DNA from: Streptomyces rishiriensis | GTDB lineage: Bacteria > Actinomycetota > Actinomycetes > Streptomycetales > Streptomycetaceae | Reading direction: 5' to 3' | DNA length: 64,000 nt | Assembly: GCF_030815485.1 (NCBI RefSeq) | Contig: NZ_JAUSWV010000002.1 | Coordinates: 7,192,001 to 7,256,000, forward strand | Part shown: piece after piece, positions 43,616-51,310 of the stretch | How positions within the stretch are numbered: the first letter of the stretch is position 1 | Layout: each line of letters starts with the position of its first letter | Notes under the pieces: model-generated | Seen by the model: the letters and a program-made list of their open reading frames with translations, nothing else | Told to the model about the DNA's origin: nothing | Databases searched by the model: none | Made by a program: the position numbers and the translations under genes

Positions 43616-43650
43616 ACGCTTTACCGCACGCGTCCTGGGACGCCTCGCCC

Positions 43651-43938
43651 CTACAGCGTCTCGGCGAAGGTGACCGTCCGGTCCGTCAGCAGCGGCCACA
43701 CGGTCGCCACGATCAGCTCCTGGAAGTGCTCGGCCGCCTTGTGCGCCTCGAACCCGGCCCGGTCCGCGTACCGCTCGTACAGCAGGAAGCCACCGGGCCG
43801 CCCCTCGACCGCGTGCACCTCGTACCCCTCGTTGGCCGGCTCGGCACGGGTGCGTTCGCGCACCCGGAGCAGCGCGGCGCGGACGGCGTCCTCGTCGGCG
43901 GGGGCGCAGCGGTAGTGGGCGACGACGGCATAGGACAT
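43651..43938 (-). CDS. ABM-domain putative quinol monooxygenase
   Basis: 95 residues making one antibiotic-biosynthesis-monooxygenase (ABM) ferredoxin-like fold: YAVVAHYRCAPADEDAVR at the start, FLLYERYADRAGFEAHKAAEHF in the middle. YgiN-type members oxidise quinols without a cofactor. It could handle a hydroquinone formed in the island. Good GAGGAG RBS before ATG 43938. It is divergent from the aldehyde dehydrogenase at 44174. Confidence 0.85.
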   Translation of the reverse strand: MSYAVVAHYRCAPADEDAVRAALLRVRERTRAEPANEGYEVHAVEGRPGGFLLYERYADRAGFEAHKAAEHFQELIVATVWPLLTDRTVTFAETL

Positions 43939-43950
43939 GTCCGGTTCTCC

Positions 43951-44013
43951 TCGGCGGTTCGGCGGTTCGGCGGTTCGGCGGGTCGGCGGTTGACGGGTCG
44001 GCGGGTCGGCGGA
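43951..44013. repeat. 8-bp tandem repeat TCGGCGG(T/G)
   Basis: About seven tandem copies of TCGGCGGT or TCGGCGGG, one of them broken (TGACGGG), in the divergent region between the ABM and aldehyde dehydrogenase genes. It is a G/C simple repeat, not a clear regulatory element; it may vary in copy number between strains. Confidence 0.7.
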
Positions 44014-44173
44014 GGCCCGTCAGGCCTTCGGCCTGCCGATTCCAGCATGGATGAGGCCCGCCCCCACCCGCGCGCGGCGCAACCAATGCCTGCTGTCACA
44101 GAGCTGGCGGCACCGCCCTGACGTGGTGTGTCGTCACAGTCCGCACCCTGGCCGACAAAGGAAGTGACCCGAC

Positions 44174-45622
44174 ATGCGTACCCTGGAAACCCTCGTGGGC
44201 GGGGAGTGGGTGGCGAGCGCCGACTGGATCGACGTCCTCGACCCCGCCGACGTCCGCACCCCCGTCGCCCGCGTTCCGGCCCTCACGGCCGAGGACGTCA
44301 CCCGTGCCTTCGACCACGCCGAGCGGGGGTTCACGCTCTGGAAGCGCACCAGCCCCTTCGAGCGGTCCCGGGTCTTCACCGACGCGGCCCGGCTGATCCG
44401 CGAACGGGTCGAGGAGATCGCCGCCGACGTGACGGCGGAGAACGGCAAGACCCTGACCGAGGCGACCGGCGAGACCCTCAAGGCGGCCGACTTCCTGGAG
44501 TACTACGCCGGTCTCGCCCGCCAGGGCTACGGCACCCTCCTGCACGACGTCCGGCCCCACCACCGCACCCACACCCAGCGCGAGCCGATCGGCGTGATCC
44601 TGGTGATCAGCCCGTGGAACGACCCGCTGATCACGCCCGCCCGCAAACTCGCCCCGCTGCTCGCTACCGGCAACGCGGCCGTGTTCAAGCCGGCCACCGA
44701 CACCCCGGTCTCCGGCCTGCACTTCGCCCGCGCCCTGCACGACGCCGGACTTCCCGCGGGCGTGCTGAACGTGGTGACCGGCCGGACCGCCGAGATCGAG
44801 GAGGCACTCCTCGACGACTCGCGGATCGCCGGGATCACCTTCACCGGCTCGAACGCCGTCGGCAACCGCATTCGACGCCGTATCGCCGACCGCAACGTCC
44901 GCTTCCAGGGCGAGTTGGGCGGAAAGAACGCCTCGGTGGTACTCAAGGACGCCGATCTCCGGGCCGCCGCGAAGGCCGTCGTCGCGGCGTCGTTCGGACA
45001 GGCCGGCCAGCGCTGCACCGCCACCAGCAGGGTCGTCGTCGAGCAGCCGGTGTACGAGGAGTTCACCCGGCTGCTGGTCGCCGGGGTCGAGGGACTGAAG
45101 GTCGGCCCGGGCAGCGACCCGGCGACCACGCTGTGCCCGCTGGCCGGCGTGAAGCAGCGCGACGGAGTGCTCGCCGCCCTGGCCGGGGCGGTCGAAGAGG
45201 GCGCCACGGTCCTCACCGGCGGCCACGCCGACTCCGAGGGCGGGCGCGTCTTCGGGTGCTATGTGCAGCCGACCGTGCTCGGGGACGTCACCCCCGGGAT
45301 GGCGATCTGGCGGGAGGAGGTCTTCGGGCCGGTGCTCGTCCTGCGCACGGTCGACGGCTTCGACGCGGCCGTCGAGGCGGTCAACGACTCGGGATACGGC
45401 CTCGCCGCCGCCGTCTTCACCCGCGACCTGGCCCACGCCCACCGCTTCGCCGACGAGGCCGAGTGCGGACAGGTCGCGGTGAATTCCACCACCACCGGCT
45501 GGGACGTCCACCTGCCCTTCGGCGGATTCCACGATTCCGGCACGGCCTACAAGGAGCAGGGCGAGGAAGTCCTGCGTTTCTCGACGCGCGTCAAGACTGT
45601 CGCCGTGCACTTCGGCGGCTGA
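44174..45622 (+). CDS. Aldehyde dehydrogenase family protein
   Basis: 482 residues. Catalytic Glu247 (GELGGKNASV) and Cys281 (GQRCTATS) are present, and the cofactor-binding region is VISPWNDPLITPARKLAP. It belongs to the benzaldehyde/vanillin-type or oxo-acid semialdehyde group, different from the enzyme at 38657. It probably oxidises an aldehyde formed by the ThDP-dependent enzyme at 48319 or a side-chain aldehyde. The RBS AAAGGAAGTG precedes ATG 44174. Confidence 0.9.
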   Translation: MRTLETLVGGEWVASADWIDVLDPADVRTPVARVPALTAEDVTRAFDHAERGFTLWKRTSPFERSRVFTDAARLIRERVEEIAADVTAENGKTLTEATGETLKAADFLEYYAGLARQGYGTLLHDVRPHHRTHTQREPIGVILVISPWNDPLITPARKLAPLLATGNAAVFKPATDTPVSGLHFARALHDAGLPAGVLNVVTGRTAEIEEALLDDSRIAGITFTGSNAVGNRIRRRIADRNVRFQGELGGKNASVVLKDADLRAAAKAVVAASFGQAGQRCTATSRVVVEQPVYEEFTRLLVAGVEGLKVGPGSDPATTLCPLAGVKQRDGVLAALAGAVEEGATVLTGGHADSEGGRVFGCYVQPTVLGDVTPGMAIWREEVFGPVLVLRTVDGFDAAVEAVNDSGYGLAAAVFTRDLAHAHRFADEAECGQVAVNSTTTGWDVHLPFGGFHDSGTAYKEQGEEVLRFSTRVKTVAVHFGG

Positions 45623-45661
45623 GGATCAGGAGCAGCGACGAGACGAAGAGAGGAGCGTTCG

Positions 45662-46873
45662 ATGGCTGACGAGACGATCGGCATCGCCGGCGCCGGCATC
45701 GTGGGGCTGGCGACGGCCCGGGAGATCGCCCTGAGCAGGCCCGGCACCCGGGTCGTGGTCTTCGAGAAGGAGCGGGAGGTCTCGCTCCACCAGACCGGCC
45801 ACAACTCGGGCGTCGTGCACGCCGGCATCTACTATCCGCCCGGCAGCCTCAAGGCCGAGCTGACGGTACGGGGCGTGGCCCTGCTGCGCGCGTACTGCCA
45901 GGACCGCGAGCTGCCGTACCTCGAGATCGGCAAGCTGGTCGTGGCGGTCCGCGAGGACGAACTCGGCAGGATGGAGGCCCTCTACGACCGGGCCAGGAAC
46001 AACCACGTGCCCGACCTGCGGAAGGTCTCGCGCGAGGAGATCCGGGAGATCGAGCCGAACGCCGGGGGCGTCGCGGCCCTGTACTCCCCGCGCACCGCGA
46101 TCACCGACTACCCGGCGATCGCCCGTGCCTTCGCCGACGACGTGGTCGGCTCCGGGGGAGAGGTGCGGACGGATTGCCCGGTCACCGGCATCACCGAGGT
46201 GCCCGGCGGCGTCGAGGTGGCCTGCGGGCAGCAGCGGACGCGGGTGGACCGGCTGATCCTGTGCGCGGGCCTGCACTCCGACACCGTGGCCGGCCTCGCG
46301 CAGGACCGGCGGGAACCGCGGATCGTCCCGTTCCGGGGCGAGTACATGCTGCTCCGACCGGAGAAGAGGGACCTGGTGCGGGGCCTGATCTACCCGGTGC
46401 CTGACCCCCGCTATCCGTTCCTCGGCGTCCACTTCACGCCCCGCGTCGACGGCTCGGTGGAGGTCGGCCCCAACGCGGTCCTGGCCCTGGCCAGGGAGGG
46501 GTACACCCGCACCCGGATCTCCCCGAAGGACGTGCTGGGCCTCGCCGCCTACCCCGGTGCCTGGAAGATGGCGGCCCGGCACTGGCGCACGGGCATCAAG
46601 GAGTACCGCGGGTCCTTCTCGGCGGCGGCCTTCATGAAGGACGCGGGGCTGTACGTCCCGGCGGTCGGCGTCCGGGACGTCGTACGCGGCGGGGCGGGTG
46701 TGCGCGCCCAGGCCCTGGACCGCGACGGCACCCTCGTGGACGACTTCCGCATCCATCGGGTGGGCCGGGTCACCGCCGTCCGCAACGCGCCCTCGCCGGC
46801 CGCCACGGCCTCCATGGCGATCGCCGAGCACATCGTCGAAGCCGTTTTCGACGGCGCTTCCGGCGGCGGCTGA
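45662..46873 (+). CDS. lhgO: L-2-hydroxyglutarate oxidase-like FAD oxidoreductase
   Basis: 403 residues of the DAO fold. The FAD motif is IGIAGAGIVGLATAREI and the LhgO-specific VSLHQTGHNSGVVHAGIYY block follows; the AFMKDAGLYVPAVG C-terminal motif is also typical. LhgO oxidises L-2-hydroxyglutarate to 2-oxoglutarate with a quinone or electron carrier. In this island it may act on another 2-hydroxy acid. It is followed by the 13-bp minisatellite. Confidence 0.88.
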   Translation: MADETIGIAGAGIVGLATAREIALSRPGTRVVVFEKEREVSLHQTGHNSGVVHAGIYYPPGSLKAELTVRGVALLRAYCQDRELPYLEIGKLVVAVREDELGRMEALYDRARNNHVPDLRKVSREEIREIEPNAGGVAALYSPRTAITDYPAIARAFADDVVGSGGEVRTDCPVTGITEVPGGVEVACGQQRTRVDRLILCAGLHSDTVAGLAQDRREPRIVPFRGEYMLLRPEKRDLVRGLIYPVPDPRYPFLGVHFTPRVDGSVEVGPNAVLALAREGYTRTRISPKDVLGLAAYPGAWKMAARHWRTGIKEYRGSFSAAAFMKDAGLYVPAVGVRDVVRGGAGVRAQALDRDGTLVDDFRIHRVGRVTAVRNAPSPAATASMAIAEHIVEAVFDGASGGG

Positions 46874-46886
46874 GCGAACACGGCGG

Positions 46887-47254
46887 GAAACGGGTTGCCG
46901 GAACGTTGCGCCGAAACGGGTTGCCGGAACGGGGCGTTGGCACGGGGCGCTGGAACGGTTGCGGGAGCGTCTTGCCGAAACGGGTTGCCGGAACGGGAGC
47001 GACTTGCCGGAACGGGTTGCGGAAGCGTCATGCCGAAGGGGTCGCCGAAACGAGTCGCCGAAACAGGTTGCCGGAGCGTCTCGCCGGAACGGGTTGCCGG
47101 AAGGCGTTGCCGAAACGGGTCGTCGAAACGGGTTGCCGGAAGGCGTTGCCGAAACGGGTCGTCGAAACGGGTTGCGGAAACGTCATGCCGAAACGGGTTG
47201 TCGAAACAGGTTGCCGGAGCATCTCGCCGAAACGAGTTGCCGAAACGCGTTGCC
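46887..47254. repeat. 13-bp minisatellite, about 28 degenerate copies
   Basis: The consensus unit is GAAACGGGTTGCC. About 28 units can be counted; three have length changes (12, 19 and 12 nt), the rest are exactly 13. The GGAAGGCGTTGCC, GAAACGGGTCGTC and GAAACGGGTTGCC units form a perfect 39-bp higher-order repeat twice in a row, and a second higher-order block (with GTCATGCC, AAACAGGTTGCC and GGAGC-TCTCGCC types) recurs twice. The array lies between lhgO and the amidohydrolase gene, without spacers. Confidence 0.9.
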
Positions 47255-47271
47255 TGAACGGCCGATGCAGG

Positions 47272-47288
47272 CCGGAAACCGTTTCCGG
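47272..47288. promoter_or_regulatory. Perfect palindrome before the amidohydrolase gene
   Basis: CCGGAAAC (47272-47279) and GTTTCCGG (47281-47288) are inverted around one base, right after the minisatellite and 156 nt before the amidohydrolase ATG. The GGAAAC-x-GTTTCC form resembles LacI- or ROK-type operators. Further downstream, AAGTGC (47309-47314) pairs with GCACTT (47327-47332). Confidence 0.4.
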
Positions 47289-47444
47289 CGACCGCTCGCG
47301 CAAACGGTAAGTGCCCTGCGAACAGCGCACTTCCACGCAACAACAGCTTGCGCTCCCAGGGGCTCCGCAAGGCCTTTCCGGCCCCCTAGCGTTCCCTCCG
47401 CAACGCCTCACCACGTGCCCTACCGAGAGAAAGAAGCACGGGAC

Positions 47445-48305
47445 ATGTTCGTCGTCGACACGCAGATCCACATCTGGCTGGAAGAGACCCCGGACCGCCC
47501 CTGGGTGCCGGGCGCCCGGGAGCGGATCCGCCTCAACGGCCACCGCGAGGACCCCTTCTCCTACGAGGAGGCGCTCGAGCTGATGGACGAGGCCGGCGTG
47601 AACCGCGCGCTGATCCTGCCGCCGTCCTGGGAGGGCGACCGCATCGACTACGCCCTGGAAGCCTGTGAGGCGCACCCGGACCGCTTCGGCATCATGGCCC
47701 GCATCCCGCAGAACAAGCCCGAAGAGGGCAAGGCGATGCTGACGGACTTCGCGCAGAACCCGCACATCAAGGGCACGCGACTGACCTTCCACCGGCCGCA
47801 GGACCGCAACTGGATGATCGACGGCACCAACGACTGGTACTGGCCCGTCGCCGCCGAGCTGGGCATCCCCACCATGGTGCACGCGCCGATCTGGAAGCGT
47901 GAGCTCGGCGAGATCGCCGCCAGGCACCCCGAGCTGAAGATCATCATCGACCACATGGGCATCATGGCCCGCTGCGTCGACGACGCGATCGGCTACTGGG
48001 TCTCGGAGACCGCGGACCTCGCCGCCCACCCGAACATCTACGTCAAGGTGTCGGCGCTGCCCGGCTACTCGACGCAGCCGTTCCCGAACAACAACATCCA
48101 GAAGTACGTGCGCGAGATGGTCGACAGGATGGGCCCGCAGCGCTGCTTCTACGGCACCGACATCACCCGCCTGCTGGGCCACGGCATCACCTACACGGAC
48201 ACCGTCGAACAGTTCACCAAGCACTGGGACTTCACGCCCGAGGAGCTGGAGTGGATCATGGGTCGCGGTATCTCCGAGGTCCTGAACTGGCCGATCGAGG
48301 GCTGA
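47445..48305 (+). CDS. Amidohydrolase_2-family (ACMSD-like) metal-dependent hydrolase/decarboxylase
   Basis: 286 residues from ATG 47445. The TIM-barrel start is VVDTQIHIWLEE, with Gln7-x-His9 instead of the usual His-x-His; later come MVHAPIW, IIIDHMGIM and the terminal Asp in CFYGTDITR. The QxH form occurs in several amidohydro_2 enzymes. The family includes decarboxylases, lactonases and hydratases of ring-cleavage products. It opens a three-gene run with the ThDP enzyme (13 nt) and Ldh enzyme. An open frame extends upstream through the minisatellite but is not likely translated. Confidence 0.85.
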   Translation: MFVVDTQIHIWLEETPDRPWVPGARERIRLNGHREDPFSYEEALELMDEAGVNRALILPPSWEGDRIDYALEACEAHPDRFGIMARIPQNKPEEGKAMLTDFAQNPHIKGTRLTFHRPQDRNWMIDGTNDWYWPVAAELGIPTMVHAPIWKRELGEIAARHPELKIIIDHMGIMARCVDDAIGYWVSETADLAAHPNIYVKVSALPGYSTQPFPNNNIQKYVREMVDRMGPQRCFYGTDITRLLGHGITYTDTVEQFTKHWDFTPEELEWIMGRGISEVLNWPIEG

Positions 48306-48318
48306 GGAACCACGAGAG

Positions 48319-50037
48319 ATGACCGACACCAGCACCTCACCGGGCGTCGACGGCGGAGACGCTCTCGTCACCGCCTTCAACGCCGTCGGCGCCGACTACC
48401 TCTTCTGCTCGTCCGGATCCGAGTGGGCCCCGGTATGGGAGTCCCTCGCCCGGCGCCACCGCGACGGACTGCCCTGCCCGCGGTACCTGGACCTGACCCA
48501 CGAGACCGTCGCCGTGGGCATGGCCACCGGCTACGGCCTGGTCAGCCGCCGGCCGCAGGGTGTGCTGCTGCACGCGGCCCCCGGCCTGCTCCAGGGCTCG
48601 ATGGCCGTGCACGGGGCGCTGCTGGCCGGCGTCCCGATGGTGGTCAGCTCCTCGGAGTCGACCACCTACGGCGACGGCCCCGGGCAGGATCCGGGCGGCC
48701 AGTGGTACCGGAACCTGTCCGTCGTGGGCGGCCCGCACGGCGTCGCGGGTCCGTTCACCAAGTGGTCCACCGAGGCCGCCAGTGTCCACACCCTGCCCAC
48801 CATGGTCACGCGGGCGGCCGAACTGGCCTGGCGGTCCCCGGCGGGCCCGGCCTACCTGAACGTCCCGCTGGAGATCCTGCTGGAGGAATGGGACGGCCGC
48901 GAGGCCAAGCCCGTCGTGCCGCCGGGCTCCACGCACAGCTCGCCCGAGGAGGTCGACCCGGTCGCCCGGATGATCCGCGATGCCAGGAACCCGGTCGTGG
49001 TCACCGAGACCGCCGGCCGGGAGACGGACGGCTTCGAGGCCCTCCTCGCGTTCGCCGAGGCCTGGGACATCCCGGTCGTCGAGCCGGACTCGGCGGTGTG
49101 CGGCAACTTCCCGCGCACCCATCCGCTGCACGCGGGAAGCGACATCGGCCCGTGGATGGACGAGGCGGACCTCCTCCTCCTCGTCAACTGCCGTGCCCCG
49201 TTCTACCCGCCGTCGCGCCGCCCCTCGAAGGCGCGGGTGGTCGTCATCGACGAGGTGCCGCAGCGCCCGCACATCGTCTACCAGGTCCTCTTCGCCGACG
49301 CGTACCTGGAGGGCAACGTCGCCAACTCCCTGCGCCAGCTCACCAAGCGGGCGAAGGATCTCGACGAGGCCGCCGTCGCCGTACGGCGTGCCGCGCAGGA
49401 CGAGCGGCACGCCGCCGAGCAGGCCGCCGTCGCCGAGGCCGAGAAGCAGGCCGAGGCGCGGCGGCAGACCGAGGGCGTCGACCCGGTACTGGTCGCGGCC
49501 ACGCTGCGCGAGCTGCTGGACGGCGCGCACGGGATCGTCGTCGACGAGACCATCACCCACAGCCGCGTCGTCAGGCGGCACCTGCACACGGCCGAAGCCG
49601 ACTCGTACTTCTACGTGCAGGGCGGGCTCGGCCAGGGCATCGCGGTCGCGCTCGGCGTCAAACTCGCCGCGAGGGAACGTCCGGTGGTCCTCACCATCGG
49701 CGACGGAGCGTTCGCCTACAACCCGGTCGTCGCCTCGTACGACGCGAGCAGGGCGTACGAACTACCGCTGCTCATCGTCGTGTTCAACAACCGCGTCTAC
49801 AAGTCGATGAACCTCAACCATCGCAGGTTCTACCCCGACGGAGCGGCCGCCGAGACCGGCGAATGGCTGGGCACCGACCTGCACCGCCTGCCCCGACTGG
49901 CCCAGTTCGCCGAGCCGTTCGGCATGCACACCGAGACCGTCGACACCGCGCAGGCGCTCGGGGCCGCCCTCGAACGCGCCCTCAGGGCCGTGGAGGCGGG
50001 CACCACCGCCGTCGTCGACGTTCTCGTCACCCGCTGA
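48319..50037 (+). CDS. Thiamine diphosphate-dependent enzyme (acetolactate synthase/benzoylformate decarboxylase-like)
   Basis: 572 residues in the three-domain POX layout. The catalytic Glu62 (HETVAVGMATGYG) activates ThDP, and the ThDP/Mg motif is GDGAF (461-463) with Asn490-Asn491 about 28 residues later. A charged linker with many Ala/Glu/Arg residues lies at about 355-390. Reactions could be decarboxylation of a 2-oxo acid or a carboligation. Neighbouring hydroxyacid dehydrogenase and aldehyde dehydrogenase genes favour a decarboxylase in a mandelate-like sequence. Confidence 0.87.
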   Translation: MTDTSTSPGVDGGDALVTAFNAVGADYLFCSSGSEWAPVWESLARRHRDGLPCPRYLDLTHETVAVGMATGYGLVSRRPQGVLLHAAPGLLQGSMAVHGALLAGVPMVVSSSESTTYGDGPGQDPGGQWYRNLSVVGGPHGVAGPFTKWSTEAASVHTLPTMVTRAAELAWRSPAGPAYLNVPLEILLEEWDGREAKPVVPPGSTHSSPEEVDPVARMIRDARNPVVVTETAGRETDGFEALLAFAEAWDIPVVEPDSAVCGNFPRTHPLHAGSDIGPWMDEADLLLLVNCRAPFYPPSRRPSKARVVVIDEVPQRPHIVYQVLFADAYLEGNVANSLRQLTKRAKDLDEAAVAVRRAAQDERHAAEQAAVAEAEKQAEARRQTEGVDPVLVAATLRELLDGAHGIVVDETITHSRVVRRHLHTAEADSYFYVQGGLGQGIAVALGVKLAARERPVVLTIGDGAFAYNPVVASYDASRAYELPLLIVVFNNRVYKSMNLNHRRFYPDGAAAETGEWLGTDLHRLPRLAQFAEPFGMHTETVDTAQALGAALERALRAVEAGTTAVVDVLVTR

Positions 50038-50056
50038 ACCAGGAGGCACCGTCACC

Positions 50057-51127
50057 ATGTCCACCCCACCCACGAAGATCCTGGTGCCCGCGGAGGACCT
50101 GCGCACCTTCTCCGCCGCGCTCCTGGAGAAGGGCGGCCTGAGCGCCGCGCACGCCCGCACCACCGCCGACGCGTTCGTCTGGGCCGCGCTGCGCGGTGTC
50201 GACTCGCACGGCATCGCCCGGATCCCCGCCTACCTGGACCTGCTGGACAAGGGCGTCGCCAACGCGGACGCCCGGATCACGCTCGAGTCCAGCACCCCGG
50301 CCGCGGCCGTCCTGGACGCCGACCGCGCCCCCGGCCCGGTCGCCCTGGGCGCGGCCGCCGACGAGGCCGTGACCAGGGCGAGGACGACCGGCGTCGCCGC
50401 GGTGGGCGTGCGCCGCACGGTGCACACCGGCGCGATCGGCTACTACGTGTCGAAGATCGCCGAACGGGGACTGGTCGGCATCGGCTTCGTCGCCGGGATG
50501 CCGAACATGGGCTACACCGGCGTCAGGGGGGCGGCGGTCGCCACCAGCCCGCTCGCCATCGCCGTCCCGACCGACGCCTCGTCGGCGCACGCGCCGCTGC
50601 TCCTGGACATGGCCACCGCCACCATCGCCCTCGGCAGGATCCGGCAGGCCAGGGCGAACGGCACCCCGCTGCCCGAGGGCGCGGCCGCCACCGAGGACGG
50701 CACCCCGACCACCGACCCGGACAAGGCGGTCATGCCGCTGCCGCTCGGCGGCGCCAAGGGCTCCGGCATGTCCCTCGCCTTCGAACTGCTGACGAGCGTG
50801 CTCGTCGGGGCGCCGATCTTCGCGTCGTTCCACTCGGACGACCCGGCCGGCCGTGAGCACCGTCAGAACGCCCTGCTCATCGCCGTCGACCCGGCCGCCT
50901 TCGGGGGCGCGGACGCCTTCACCGAGTCCGTGGACGCCACGCTGGGCACGCTGAAGGGCCTGCCGGCCGCGGACGGTGCGCAGGGCGTGTTCTACCCCGG
51001 CGAGCGCAGTGCCGCCGTGGCCGCCGCCCGCGGTGAGAAGGGCGTCCCGGTGGCGCCCAAGGTCTGGCGCGACCTGACCGAGCGCGCCGGGAAGCTGGGC
51101 GTCGCCCTGCCGGAAGCCGCCGGATAG
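50057..51127 (+). CDS. Ldh-family NAD(P)-dependent 2-hydroxyacid dehydrogenase (malate/L-lactate dehydrogenase type 2)
   Basis: 356 residues of the Ldh_2 (YlmC/AllD) fold, which lacks a Rossmann loop. Marks are HGIARIPAYLDLL, VGVRRTVHTGAIGYYV, VATSPLAIAVP and the LPLGGAKGSGMSLAFELL region. These enzymes oxidise or reduce 2-hydroxy/2-oxo acids or ureidoglycolate. It follows the ThDP enzyme by 19 nt and is the last gene of the island, convergent with the polyketide operon. Confidence 0.88.
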   Translation: MSTPPTKILVPAEDLRTFSAALLEKGGLSAAHARTTADAFVWAALRGVDSHGIARIPAYLDLLDKGVANADARITLESSTPAAAVLDADRAPGPVALGAAADEAVTRARTTGVAAVGVRRTVHTGAIGYYVSKIAERGLVGIGFVAGMPNMGYTGVRGAAVATSPLAIAVPTDASSAHAPLLLDMATATIALGRIRQARANGTPLPEGAAATEDGTPTTDPDKAVMPLPLGGAKGSGMSLAFELLTSVLVGAPIFASFHSDDPAGREHRQNALLIAVDPAAFGGADAFTESVDATLGTLKGLPAADGAQGVFYPGERSAAVAAARGEKGVPVAPKVWRDLTERAGKLGVALPEAAG

Positions 51128-51182
51128 GGGACGGCGGCTTCCAAGGCGACGACCCGGGGAGGGGCGGGTGGCCGCGGGCACG

Positions 51183-51238
51183 CCGGTGCGGCGGACGACG
51201 CCTTCGGGCCACCCGGGTGGCGTCCGGTGCGGCGGACG
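51183..51238. repeat. Direct repeat and palindrome in the convergent gap
   Basis: The 15-mer CCGGTGCGGCGGACG occurs at 51183-51197 and 51224-51238. Between them lies the perfect 14-bp palindrome GCCACCCGGGTGGC (51208-51221), which may act as a terminator for the two converging operons. Confidence 0.6.
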
Positions 51239-51310
51239 CCCCCTGGCCCGGTCCCCTCCTCGCCTCGAAGAGGGACCGGCGAGGTACCGACCGGCGGACG
51301 CACCCGTCCC

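Noticed and set aside
43951..44013. Operator array for the ABM/aldehyde dehydrogenase promoter
   Set aside because: The TCGGCGG tandem is not symmetric and is typical of G/C slippage repeats; no support for regulator binding.
46887..47254. CRISPR array
   Set aside because: Units are 13 bp and head-to-tail without unique spacers, and no cas genes are in the window.
46698..48305. An open frame that would fuse the minisatellite-encoded peptide to the amidohydrolase
   Set aside because: The amidohydrolase family start coincides with ATG 47445, which has its own RBS-like AGAGAAAG; the repeat-encoded part is low-complexity and unlike any leader or domain.
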